Shown piece by piece: positions 16,297-25,093 of a DNA stretch of 64,000 nt. Below the pieces are notes generated by a model. The model had not been told where the DNA came from and made no database searches. It saw nothing but the letters and a program-made list of their open reading frames with translations. The position numbers and the translations under genes are program-made. How positions within the stretch are numbered: the stretch's first letter is position 1; each line of letters begins with the position of its first letter. Source of the stretch: Alistipes finegoldii DSM 17242 (GTDB lineage Bacteria; Bacteroidota; Bacteroidia; Bacteroidales; Rikenellaceae); assembly GCF_000265365.1 (NCBI RefSeq), contig NC_018011.1:1860001-1924000 (forward strand). The letters are read 5' to 3'.

Positions 16297-16905
16297 ATGC
16301 GTTTAAAACCACCGAAAATAATCCGCCGGCTGATGCCGGACCTGATCTGGGAGATCGACGACCCGGAGGGCGTGTTCCTCACGTTCGACGACGGACCGAC
16401 TCCCGGCATTACCGAGTGGATTCTCGCCACACTGGACAAGTACGATGCCAAAGCGACGTTTTTCGTGTTGGGAAAAAACGTCGAGATGTATCCCGACCTG
16501 TTCAGGCGCATCGTCGATGCGGGACACAAGGTGGGCAACCACACCTATTCGCACCAGAAGGGGTGGGGCATGAGTCTCGAACGCTATACGGAGGATGTGG
16601 ATTTTGCCAACGACCTGATTCATAGCGAACTGTTCCGGCCGCCCTATGCGCGGATCACGCCGGCGCAGGCGCGGTTTCTGGGGCAGCGTTACAAGCTGGT
16701 GATGTGGGACATCATTTCGCGCGACTACAACCGCAACCTCTCGCCCCGGACCTGCCTGAGGAACGTGACGAAGTATCTGGCGCCGGGGGCTATCGTGGTG
16801 TTTCATGACAGCGAGAAAGCCTTCCGCAACATGCGCTACGCCCTGCCCCGCACGCTGGAGAAAATCAGACAGATGGGGCTGAAATGCAAAGCCATCGAAT
16901 TCTGA
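16297..16905 (+). CDS. polysaccharide deacetylase (NodB homology, CE4)
   Basis: CE4 enzymes remove N- or O-acetyl groups from glycans such as peptidoglycan. The 202-residue protein contains the NodB motifs in order: TFDDGPTPGITEW (metal Asp), GNHTYSHQ (metal histidines), LFRPPYARITPAQ, VMWDIISRDY and IVVFHDSEKAFRN. No signal peptide is visible, so it may act in the cytoplasm or be a short variant. It is followed one base later by ubiX, which implies co-transcription with no obvious functional link. Confidence 0.88.
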   Translation: MRLKPPKIIRRLMPDLIWEIDDPEGVFLTFDDGPTPGITEWILATLDKYDAKATFFVLGKNVEMYPDLFRRIVDAGHKVGNHTYSHQKGWGMSLERYTEDVDFANDLIHSELFRPPYARITPAQARFLGQRYKLVMWDIISRDYNRNLSPRTCLRNVTKYLAPGAIVVFHDSEKAFRNMRYALPRTLEKIRQMGLKCKAIEF

Positions 16906-16906
16906 C

Positions 16907-17455
16907 ATGAAGATCGTCGTCGCCATAACCGCCGCCAGCGGCGGTATTTACGCCCGGCTGACACTCGAACGGCTGCTGCGCTCGTCCGAAGTGTCGCAGA
17001 TCGCGCTCGTATGCAGCGCCCATGCCCGCGAAGTGCTGGCGCACGAGGATGTCGTGCTGCCGGAGGATGGGCGTATCCGGCTCTTCGGCAACGACGATCT
17101 GTTTGCGCCGCCGGCGAGCGGCTCGGCCCGCTACGACGCGATGGTCGTCGTGCCCTCGACGGTCGGCACCGTGGGGCGTGTGGCGGCCGGTGCGGCGCAG
17201 AGCCTGATCGAGCGGGCCGCCGACGTGATGCTCAAGGAGCGTCGGCGGCTGGTGTTCGTGGTGCGCGAGACGCCCCTGTCGCTGATCCACCTGCGCAACA
17301 TGACGGCGCTGACCGAAGCCGGGGCCGTGATTCTGCCCGCATGCCCTTCGTTTTACGCCGGGGCGCAGGACGTCGAGACCCTCTGCGGTACGGTCGCCGA
17401 CCGCGCCGTGGCGCTGCTCGGCGTCGATGCGGAGCACTATGAATGGGGCGAATAG
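16907..17455 (+). CDS. ubiX: flavin prenyltransferase UbiX
   Basis: UbiX makes prenylated FMN, the cofactor of UbiD-type decarboxylases, from FMN and dimethylallyl phosphate. The 182-residue protein has the N-terminal FMN motif VAITAASGGIYARLTLERLL, MVVVPSTVGTVGRVAAGAAQ, and RLVFVVRETPLSLIHLRNM with the conserved Arg and Glu. It starts one base after the deacetylase stop. In Bacteroidetes the matching UbiD-type enzyme belongs to the menaquinone (futalosine-type) or an aromatic-acid pathway; none is in this window. Confidence 0.93.
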   Translation: MKIVVAITAASGGIYARLTLERLLRSSEVSQIALVCSAHAREVLAHEDVVLPEDGRIRLFGNDDLFAPPASGSARYDAMVVVPSTVGTVGRVAAGAAQSLIERAADVMLKERRRLVFVVRETPLSLIHLRNMTALTEAGAVILPACPSFYAGAQDVETLCGTVADRAVALLGVDAEHYEWGE

Positions 17456-17475
17456 GAATTTACGGATTTTTTTCG

Positions 17476-17483
17476 TAACTTTG
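17476..17483 (+). promoter_or_regulatory. -7 box for efp
   Basis: TAACTTTG fits TAnnTTTG and lies about 34 bases upstream of the efp ATG, just after the ubiX stop codon. Confidence 0.6.
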
Positions 17484-17516
17484 CGACCTCGAAAAACATC
17501 TAAACAGAATACCTTT

Positions 17517-18083
17517 ATGGCAACTACAGCTGACATCAAGATCGGTATGTGCATCGAACTGGATGGCAAGACCTTCCAGATCGTGGATTTCCAGCACGTG
17601 AAGCCGGGGAAAGGCCCTGCTTTCGTGCGCACCAAACTCAAGAACCTCGAATCGGGCCGCGTACTCGACAACACCTTCTCCGCAGGATCGAAGATCGAAC
17701 CCGTACGCGTCGAACGCCGTCCCTATCAGTTCACCTACGAGGATGATCTGGGCGCCCACTTCATGCACACGGAGACCTTCGAGGAGATCAATATCGACAA
17801 GGACCTGATCACCAACTACGACCTGATGGCCGACGGCCAGATCGTCGAGGTGATGTTCCACACCGAGAAGGAGACCGTGCTTTCGGCCGAGCTTCCCCCG
17901 ATCGTGGACATGGAGGTGACCTACACCGAGCCGGGCATCAAGGGCGATACCGCATCGACCAACTCGCTCAAACCCGCCACGGTCAATACCGGCGCAACGG
18001 TCCGCGTGCCGCTGTTCATCAACACGGGCGACAAGATCCGCGTAGACACCCGCACGCGCGAATATTACGAGCGTATCAAGTAA
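17517..18083 (+). CDS. efp: translation elongation factor P
   Basis: EF-P rescues ribosomes stalled at polyproline stretches. The 188-residue protein has the KOW-like N-terminal domain with HVKPGKGPAFVRTKLKNL, which places Lys32 at the tip that reaches the peptidyl-transferase centre. Two OB domains follow and the protein ends RVDTRTREYYERIK. The frame is open upstream into the ubiX tail, but homology starts MATTADIKIG and the -7 box lies between. No epmA/epmB modification genes are in the window. The gene ends at a strong bidirectional terminator. Confidence 0.96.
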   Translation: MATTADIKIGMCIELDGKTFQIVDFQHVKPGKGPAFVRTKLKNLESGRVLDNTFSAGSKIEPVRVERRPYQFTYEDDLGAHFMHTETFEEINIDKDLITNYDLMADGQIVEVMFHTEKETVLSAELPPIVDMEVTYTEPGIKGDTASTNSLKPATVNTGATVRVPLFINTGDKIRVDTRTREYYERIK

Positions 18084-18129
18084 ATCGCCGGGCGAATGCC
18101 GGTTCCGGGCCGAACGTCCGGATCGGAAA

Positions 18130-18165
18130 TAAACGGGGGCTGCTTTTGAAAGCAGCCCCCGTTTA
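18130..18165. terminator. bidirectional terminator between efp and the PUL
   Basis: A perfect 17-base-pair stem with arms TAAACGGGGGCTGCTTT and AAAGCAGCCCCCGTTTA closes a two-base loop. It lies between the convergent efp and PUL lipoprotein genes and can serve both. Confidence 0.85.
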
Positions 18166-18181
18166 TCGGTTTGTGCGGCGG

Positions 18182-19081
18182 TCAGTCGCCGACCTTATAC
18201 ATGACGTAGAAGAGTTCCGTCGAACTGCGCCACATGTTGTCGTAGAACGAGTCGCGTCCCGGTTCTCCGGCGGCGCTGGGCAGCAGGAAGCGGAAAAGCC
18301 GGTTGTTGCCTTCCGTGCCGAAGATCATGGTCGAGGAGACGTTGTTCTGCGTGATCTTCATCTGGTTGGTGGTCAGGTCGAGGGTCCACTGCGATTCGCC
18401 CGGCGGAAGCAGGTGACGCAGACGCGGGTTCATGTCCAGCGGGGCTTCGACGCTGTAAGGCGCGTAGACACCCCAGAAATTGCCGTACGCCCCGTCGTCG
18501 CCGGCCGAATGGACGAGCGTTCCGGTGAGTTCGTTGTCGGAGATCTCGCCGAGCGTGATCGTCACCCGGTCGTCGTATTCGGGAAGTCCGTAGGTGCCGA
18601 ATTCGCCGCTGCTGAGCTGCGTCGTCCAAGCTCCGTCGCCGACGCCGCTGACCCGCTGGTTGCACGCCAGCTTGACATCGACGATGCGCCATGTGCCGAG
18701 GAAGAACGGATCGTAGGTTTCGAGGTAGATCCACCAGTCGAGCCTGTGTCCCGACCGGGAGGTCACGGTGATGCGCGCCCGGCGTTCGGGGTTGCTGAAA
18801 TTGAGCACGTCGCCGTTCCCGACGCTGGCGCTGGCGCCCTCCGAGACGACGATTCCCTTGACGGGAACCCGGTCGTAGGCGAAGCCGGGAGTTTCGAGGA
18901 TATAGACCGTTGCGGTGGCCCGGCTGCCGTCGCGGTCGATGATGGCGGTTCCCATCTGTCCTTCGACACGCAGTTCGAGCAGCGAACGTTCGTTGCCGGA
19001 AAGGTCCTCGTCGATGGTCTTCGTACACGATGACAGGGCCGTGACAAGCAGAAGGGCGGTCGGTATGAGGTATTTTTTCAT
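18182..19081 (-). CDS. PUL-encoded lipoprotein, probable surface glycan-binding protein
   Basis: The 299-residue protein has a lipoprotein signal peptide (MKKYLIPTALLLVTALSSC, lipobox at Cys19) followed by the acidic stretch TKTIDEDLSGNE. Acidic residues directly after the cysteine resemble the surface-export signal of Bacteroidetes lipoproteins. The rest is rich in predicted beta strands and aromatic residues; I recognise no named domain with confidence. It lies 11 bases downstream of the susD-like gene as the last gene of the left PUL arm, where SusE/SusF-like or other glycan-binding lipoproteins usually sit. Function is inferred from position only. Confidence 0.65.
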   Translation of the reverse strand: MKKYLIPTALLLVTALSSCTKTIDEDLSGNERSLLELRVEGQMGTAIIDRDGSRATATVYILETPGFAYDRVPVKGIVVSEGASASVGNGDVLNFSNPERRARITVTSRSGHRLDWWIYLETYDPFFLGTWRIVDVKLACNQRVSGVGDGAWTTQLSSGEFGTYGLPEYDDRVTITLGEISDNELTGTLVHSAGDDGAYGNFWGVYAPYSVEAPLDMNPRLRHLLPPGESQWTLDLTTNQMKITQNNVSSTMIFGTEGNNRLFRFLLPSAAGEPGRDSFYDNMWRSSTELFYVMYKVGD

Positions 19082-19092
19082 CTTCGTAGTGT

Positions 19093-20577
19093 CTATTTAA
19101 CGTTCGGATTCAAATCGAGTTCGCGCTGCGGGATCGGGTAGAAGGCCGCCTGCTCTTCGGAGAGTTTCGTGGCTTCGGGAACCGTAGCGGTGACCGACGC
19201 CGTGCGGCGCAGGTCGTAGAGGCGGTTGCCTTCGAACGCCAGTTCGAGGGCGCGCTCCTGAATGACGGCTTTGCGGAATTCGGCGAGACTCATGCCCTCC
19301 GGCAGCTCCGGGATTCCGGCGCGCCGGCGGATTTCGTTGACCAGCGCCAGTCCTTCGTCGGGACCGGCCGCTTCGGCGAAGACGAGCGCGATGTCCGAAT
19401 AGCGGATCAGGAAGGGACGGGCGCTGGTGCGTTCGCCGATGAAGTCGGGATCGACGTATTTGGCCGAGAAGTAGCCGCGAACGGGAGAGGGGGTGACGAG
19501 TTTGCCGGTCTGGTCGTAGATGTCCTTGTGGATCAGCTCTGTGCGCCGCTTGTCGGTGGCGAGGAAGGTCTTCTCCACGAAGTTGTCCTCGATCAGGAAG
19601 ACGCCCCAGCCGTTGCCGTTGCCCTTCTGGAGGCTGCCGTCGCTGTAGCGGATGTAAATCGGCGCGGAGCCGTTGTTGGGCAGGAACTGGAGCGGGATTT
19701 TCGAATACATGCCTTCGTGCGTGCCGCTGCGGTCGATGCCCATGATGAAGATGTGTTCCGGTCCGTCGGGTTTCGTAACGTCGTAGATGCTGCGCAGGTC
19801 GCTGTCGAAGTTGTACGTCTCCTTATAGTCGAAAACCACCTTGCGCGACCAGTAGGCGGCCTGCGTATACATTTCGTCGGCGTTGCGCGGCGCCGAGGCG
19901 TAGCCGGGAGCCTTGCAGGCGATGCTCGACGCGAGCGTCAGGTAGACTTTCGAGAGCAGGGCCTGCGCGCCGACCTTGTCGATGCGGCCGAAGACCTTGT
20001 TTACCGTGAGCATCTTTTCGGCCGCGAGCAGGTCCTCCAGAATCCGGTCGTAGATCTTGTCGATCGACTCGGCCATCTGGGGCGTCGTCTCTTCGAGCGA
20101 CGAGATCGGCTCGGTGTAGAGCGGAACCCGGCCGTAGGCCCGGACGAGGTTGAAATAGTTCCATGCCCTCAGAAACAGGGCCTCGCCGACCACGCGGTTT
20201 TTCACCGTTTCGTTCAGATTGCCTCCCGAAACGCGTTCGATGACCGTGTTGGCGCGGTTGATGCCGATGTAGCAGTATTTGAAGTAGTACATCGTCAGCT
20301 CGGTTTCCGAATTGACGGTCCATTGCTGCAGCATGTGGATGTCGCCCGGCTCGTCCGATTTGGGATACATCGTTTCGGTCGGGATGTCGCCCAGATACCA
20401 GATTCCGCGGAGGTATTCGAGGTAGTTCAACGCATTGTAGGCGTACATCAGGCCCGATTCGGCATCCTCCTCCGTCTTGTAGAAGTTGTCGCTCGAATAG
20501 AAGCCGTAGGGGGTCTCGTCCAGCGAGCAGGCCGAAAGCATGCCGACCGCAGCGAGCGTGAATATGATCTTTTTCAT
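19093..20577 (-). CDS. SusD/RagB-family outer-membrane glycan-binding lipoprotein
   Basis: SusD-like proteins form a lid over the SusC transporter and capture oligosaccharides at the cell surface. The 494-residue protein has a lipobox (MKKIIFTLAAVGMLSAC) followed by SLDETPYGFYSSDNFYKTEE, the typical N-terminus in which the first TPR-like helices begin. It ends with RALELAFEGNRLYDLRRTA and FYPIPQRELDLNPNVK, standard for the family. It lies 12 bases downstream of the susC-like gene. The gene itself is intact, although its SusC partner is interrupted. Confidence 0.93.
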   Translation of the reverse strand: MKKIIFTLAAVGMLSACSLDETPYGFYSSDNFYKTEEDAESGLMYAYNALNYLEYLRGIWYLGDIPTETMYPKSDEPGDIHMLQQWTVNSETELTMYYFKYCYIGINRANTVIERVSGGNLNETVKNRVVGEALFLRAWNYFNLVRAYGRVPLYTEPISSLEETTPQMAESIDKIYDRILEDLLAAEKMLTVNKVFGRIDKVGAQALLSKVYLTLASSIACKAPGYASAPRNADEMYTQAAYWSRKVVFDYKETYNFDSDLRSIYDVTKPDGPEHIFIMGIDRSGTHEGMYSKIPLQFLPNNGSAPIYIRYSDGSLQKGNGNGWGVFLIEDNFVEKTFLATDKRRTELIHKDIYDQTGKLVTPSPVRGYFSAKYVDPDFIGERTSARPFLIRYSDIALVFAEAAGPDEGLALVNEIRRRAGIPELPEGMSLAEFRKAVIQERALELAFEGNRLYDLRRTASVTATVPEATKLSEEQAAFYPIPQRELDLNPNVK

Positions 20578-20589
20578 GGCTTGTCAGAA

Positions 20590-23500
20590 TTAGAAGTTAA
20601 GGTCGATACCGACGGTGTATTTGCGGAGTTTGGGATATCCGCCCCAGTAAATGCCGTCGAGTCCCACTTCGGGGTCGTATCCGTCGAATTTGGTGAAGGT
20701 GTGTACGTTGTCTATGTTGGCGTAGATGCGCATGCCCTTGAGGAACCTGCGGTTGAAGTGGAGGTTGTAGCCGAGGGTGATGTTCTGGATGCGCAGGAAC
20801 GAGCCGTCCTGAAGGAAGTAATCCGACAGCCAGTATTGCCGGGCGTTGTTCAGCCGCGGGAAATCGTTGGTCGGATTGTCCGGAGTCCACCGCTTGGCCT
20901 TGACGCGCGGGCTGAACGTATAGTTGTTGTACAGCACGTCGTTGCCGTAGACGCCGTAGAGGAATACGGAGAGGTCGAGGTTCTTCCAGCGCAGCGAGAG
21001 GTTCAGGCTGGCCGTGAAGTCGGGATTGGGGTCACCGATGATGCACCGGTCCTCCGGCGTGATGGCGTAGTCGCCCGTCAGGTCTACGTATTTCAGCCCG
21101 TCAGGTCTACGTATTTCAGCCCGTCAGGTCTACGTATTTCAGCTCGCCGGGGCGGTCTTTCAGTCCGTCGGGGTCGATGAATCCGGGGTCCTGCCCCTCC
21201 TGAATGATGCCGTCGACGCGGTAACCGTAGAATACGTTCATCGGATGGCCTACCGCATAGATGCTGGCGTTCTGGTTGAACATGGAGACCGGTTCGCCGG
21301 TCACTTCGTAGTACATGCCCGTCAGGTAATCCTGCGAGAGACCACTCGAAATGGCGTCGCCCAAGCTTACGACCACCTTGTTGCGGTTCATCGAGTAGAT
21401 GAAGGTGGCCGAGAAACTCCAGTCCCTCGTGTGGACGATGTCGCCTTCGAGGCTCACCTCGAAGCCCTTGTTCGTCACTTCCCCGTCGTTGACCCATATT
21501 TTGTCGTAGCTCGACGACAGGGACAGGTATTTTTCATGCAGCAGGTCGGTGGTCTTTTTGTAGTAGACGTCGGCGGTCAGCCGCAGGCGACGGTCGAAGG
21601 CTGCGAAATCGACGCCGAAATCGAGCTGCGAGGTCGATTCCCACTTCAGGTCCGGATTGGCGATGCCGCCCCATACCATGTACCGGTTGTTGGCGCCGGT
21701 GCGGCCCACCTCGTAGCCGGGACCGATCACGGTCGCCCACTCGCCGTTGTGCCAGAATTTCTCCATGCCGTAGCGGTCGAGGGTCTGGTAGCTGCTGATG
21801 CCCTGATTGCCGGAGGCTCCGTAGCTCAGGCGCAGCTTCAGTTCGCTCAGCCAGCGCGATTGCTTGAGCCACGGCTCGTTGTGCATCTTCCAGCTGACGG
21901 CCCCCGAAGGGAAGTAGCCCCACTTGTTGTTTTTGCCGAACTTCGTCGAGCCGTCGGCGCGCATGGTAGCCGTCAGCAGGTATTTGTCCTTGAGCGAGTA
22001 GTTGATGCGCCCGTAGAAGGAGAGCAGCTTGCTCAGGTAGTACCCGTCGTTGTATATCTGGCGCAGGTTGGGATTGCCGGCGTTCATGTTTTCGTTCTGG
22101 AGGACGTCGTTGACGAATCCGCGGGCGGTCGTGTAGAGTCCGCGGCCCGTGTCCCAGTTGTAGGAGTGGCCGGCCATGACGGTCAGGGCGTGGTTCTCGT
22201 TGAACGTGCGGCTGAATGTCAGGTAGGTCTCCGACATGAGGTTCTGGTTGAACGAATTGTTGATCTGGGCGATGCCGCCGTTGTCGTTGGCGTCCTGCGA
22301 AGTGTTGCTGGCGCGGTACACGTCGCCGACCGAGGTCTGGTAGCGGTAGTCCAGCTGCGAGTGGATCGTCAGCCCCTTGACCAGCTCCCAGTCTACGGCC
22401 AGCGAGGTGACGAAGTCGCGGCCGGTGGTTTTGTTCAGCACGTTATCCAGAATGACCAGCGGATGGCCGAAGTCCTGCGCCCCGGCAAGATAGTAGTTGC
22501 CCTCCTTGTCGTAGACGGGCCAAAGGGGGTTGCGGCCGTATTCGAGTCCGTTGCTGATGTTGCGGTTGGTGATCGAGAAGACGTTGTAGGAGGTCAGTTT
22601 CAGGTTCTTGTAGAGGTTGTAGGTGACGCCGAGGTTGGCGTTGATGCGCTCGTAGGAGTCTTTCTTGTACAATCCCTGATTGTTGTGGTAGTTGACGTTG
22701 AGGTTGATCGAGGCGCGGTCGTTGGCGCTGCTGATGGCTGCCGTCGTGCTGTTCAGGACGGGGGTTCTCAGGCAGAGGTCGCGCCAGTCGGTATTGGCCC
22801 ATTCGCCGTTCTGTATCTCAAGCAGCGAGGGATAATAGATGCCGCCGATGGTCTGGCCGATGTAGATGGGGTTGAGTCCGGCGTTTACCTGCTCCTCGTT
22901 GGTGACCTGAGCCATGAGCATCGGGTCGTACCAGATGTCGAGCGGGTCGGAGAGCTGGCTGATGACCGTCTGGTGCTTGACCGAAATGTTGGTCTGCCCC
23001 TTTGCGGCCGACTTGGTCGTGACGAGGATCACGCCGTTGGCGCCCCGTGATCCGTAGATTGCCGATGCCGAGGCGTCCTTGAGAATCTCGATCGATTGGA
23101 TGTCCGAGACGTTGATCTGCGAGAGGTTGCCCGCATCGCCCATCGGGAAGCCGTTGACTACGACGAGCGGCGTGTTGGAGCCTTCGAGCGAGCTGTTGCC
23201 GCGGATGCGGACGATCGCTCCCGCACCCGGATCCTGCGAAGTGTTCAGCACCTGAAGACCTGCGGCACGGCCCTGAAGCAGTCCGTCGACCGAAGTGGAG
23301 GAGAGGTTGTCGAGCGCCCCCATTTTGACGGACGCCACCGAACCGGTGAGGTCGCTTTTCTTTACGGCGCCGTAGCCGACCACGACCACCTCGTCCACGA
23401 GTTTCGAATCGTCTTCGAGCGTGATCGGGTAGAAGGTCGCCGTGGTGACCTCCTTTTCCGCCGTTTTGTAGCCGAGCATCGTGATTTGCAGGGTCGCACC

Positions 23501-23716
23501 CTTTGCGGCGCCGAGTTCGAACGTTCCGTCGGCTTTGGCGGAGGTGCCGTTGGTCGTCCCTTTGACGATGACGCTGGCCCCCGCGACGGGCTGACCGGCC
23601 GGATCGGTGATTTTACCCCGGATGTTCTGGGGCTGGGCCCAGACCGTTCCGGCGGCCAAGAGAAGAACGGCTCCCAGCAGGAACCGGCCCAAGTTGGTTC
23701 GTAAGTTTGGTTTCAT
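20590..23716 (-). pseudogene. SusC/RagA-family TonB-dependent transporter, interrupted by a 23-base triplication
   Basis: SusC-like proteins are outer-membrane barrels that import glycans with SusD. From the N-terminus there is a signal peptide, a carboxypeptidase-regulatory-like domain (GKITDPAGQPVAGASV), the TonB box/plug region (DEVVVVGYGAVKKSDLTGSV, LKDASASAIYGSRGANGV), then the barrel. Translation stops at 21116 after 866 residues, at the junction between the first and second copies of a 23-base unit (21074-21142). Counting only one copy restores one frame through GDYAITPEDRCIIGDPNPDF to the C-terminus KYTVGIDLNF, giving about 1026 residues, normal for the family. The truncated form lacks the last strands of the barrel. 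It may be a switchable off state, a recent mutation or a sequencing error. Confidence 0.88.
21074..21142 (-). repeat. 23-base exact tandem triplication inside the susC-like gene
   Basis: Three identical head-to-tail copies of a 23-base unit (plus strand begins CCCGTCAGGTCTACG) lie at 21074-21096, 21097-21119 and 21120-21142. One copy encodes LKYVDLTG, the conserved Asp-containing loop of SusC proteins. At the first junction the codons ACG GGC TGA give a stop, so any array of two or more copies ends translation there. Confidence 0.97.
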
Positions 23717-23738
23717 AGGGTTGTTATTTTGTTGGTTG

Positions 23739-25074
23739 TCAGTAGCTCATGTATTCCGAGGGCAGCGGGTCTGGCTGCATCTCCCCGGCCAGATAGTCGT
23801 CCAGACAGATGAAGGTGCCAGCGGTCCAGCCCAGCATCGCGGGCATCTCGTATTCGTTGCTGACATCGGTCGTTCCCGTTTCCGCGTTGTACTTTTCCCA
23901 GAGGTTGCCCGTCGTCTTGAACGATTCGGTGACCGCTTTCATCCATTTGACGGCAATGCGTTCGGCCTCTTTGCCGTATCCGTAGCGGGCCAGTCCCATC
24001 ACCGCATAGAAGCAGACCGGGGGCCACGTGTTGGGATAGGACCACTGGTAGGGGTAGTCGTAGGGCTTGTCCTCGCAGGCGGCGATGCCGTAGGGGAATG
24101 AGCGCCTGTACGATGTCGCCGGCGTATTCACGGGGTACGGCGCCGGAGTAGAGGAGCGCGAAGACCGCTCCCGAAAGCACGTCGGAGCGCCGGCCGTTGA
24201 CGTAGTCGTAGTCGTAGAACTGTTTCGCTTCGGGGTCGTAGCAGTATTGGAGTATCCGTGCCCGGCGAAGCTCCGCTTTGGCGATCCATTCCCGGATCTC
24301 GTCCGTACGACCCAGCTCCTGCGCGAAGCGGGCGAAGTTCACCTCGTACATGAAGAGGTTGGCATTGAGGTCCAGCGGGCAGAAATCCGTACACCGGCGG
24401 TCGTAGCGCGGGTTGAAGTCCCAGCCCGATTCGGCTTCGGCGACGAAGTCGAGCCCCAGCTTGTGGAGCCGTTCGGGGGTGTAGCCCTTGTCGAAGAGGT
24501 CCGTTCCGAGGCGTTTGCCGCCGGTGACCAGAAATTCGTCGACCAGAGCGTCCGATGCGGAGCTTCCGTAGCGGTTCAGTCCGGTGGGCGTCAGGCGCTC
24601 CCGCATCCAGAATCCGTACTCCTCCTTCAGAGTCTGGTATGCGTCGGCGAGCCACTGCTTGTCGCCGGTCAGCCGGTAGATGCGGTCGACCATCATGGAG
24701 AGGTAGGGCGTCTGCGACCGCGCTTCGTAATAGGTGCGGCTGCCGTTGTAGACCTTGCCGAAGCGGCGGACCATGTAGAGCAGGTTGTCGGTATTGCCTT
24801 TGGCCAGTTCGGGATGGCCGTCCCGGACGAGTCCCTCGTTGGTGAAGAAGGTGTCCCAATAGTACATTTCGCGGAACATCGCCCCGGCCGTGGGAACCGT
24901 GTAGGGGTAAGGCAGGCCGATGAGCGTGGCGGTGTCGGCGGTGCAGTGCTGGACGGTCGTGTGCCAGTTGTCGCGGATGAACTCCCGCACGGCCGGCACG
25001 TCGGGGTTCTGCGGGCGGCAGCCGACGAAAGCGAGACCTGCGGCGGCTGACATGACGATAAGTATTTTTTTCAT
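23739..25074 (-). pseudogene. trehalase-family (GH37-like) glycosidase with a frameshift
   Basis: The product starts MKKILIVMSAAAGLAFVGC, a lipoprotein signal peptide. GAMFREMYYWDTFFTNEGL resembles trehalase signature 1. After a frame change near 24093-24096, PYDYPYQWSYPNTWPPVC resembles signature 2 (QW-x-YPN-GWAP). The first frame breaks at REYAGDIVQAL, and the second frame continues PYGIAACEDKPYDYPYQW. Dropping one base from a run of four C (G on the plus strand) joins them into about 444 residues ending SEYMSY. The read-through of the first frame to 23713 is nonsense sequence. True trehalase activity is uncertain, since Bacteroidetes GH37-like PUL enzymes may cut other linkages. Confidence 0.8.
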
Positions 25075-25093
25075 GGGTATCTGTTTTTCGGGG

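Noticed and set aside
18130..18165. Inverted repeat as an insertion-sequence end or attachment site
   Set aside because: It is a perfect terminator hairpin between convergent genes; there is no transposase or target duplication.
23713..23740. GH37-like protein ending at 23713
   Set aside because: That end belongs to the wrong frame after the frameshift. The homologous frame ends at 23739 with SEYMSY, clear of the susC start.
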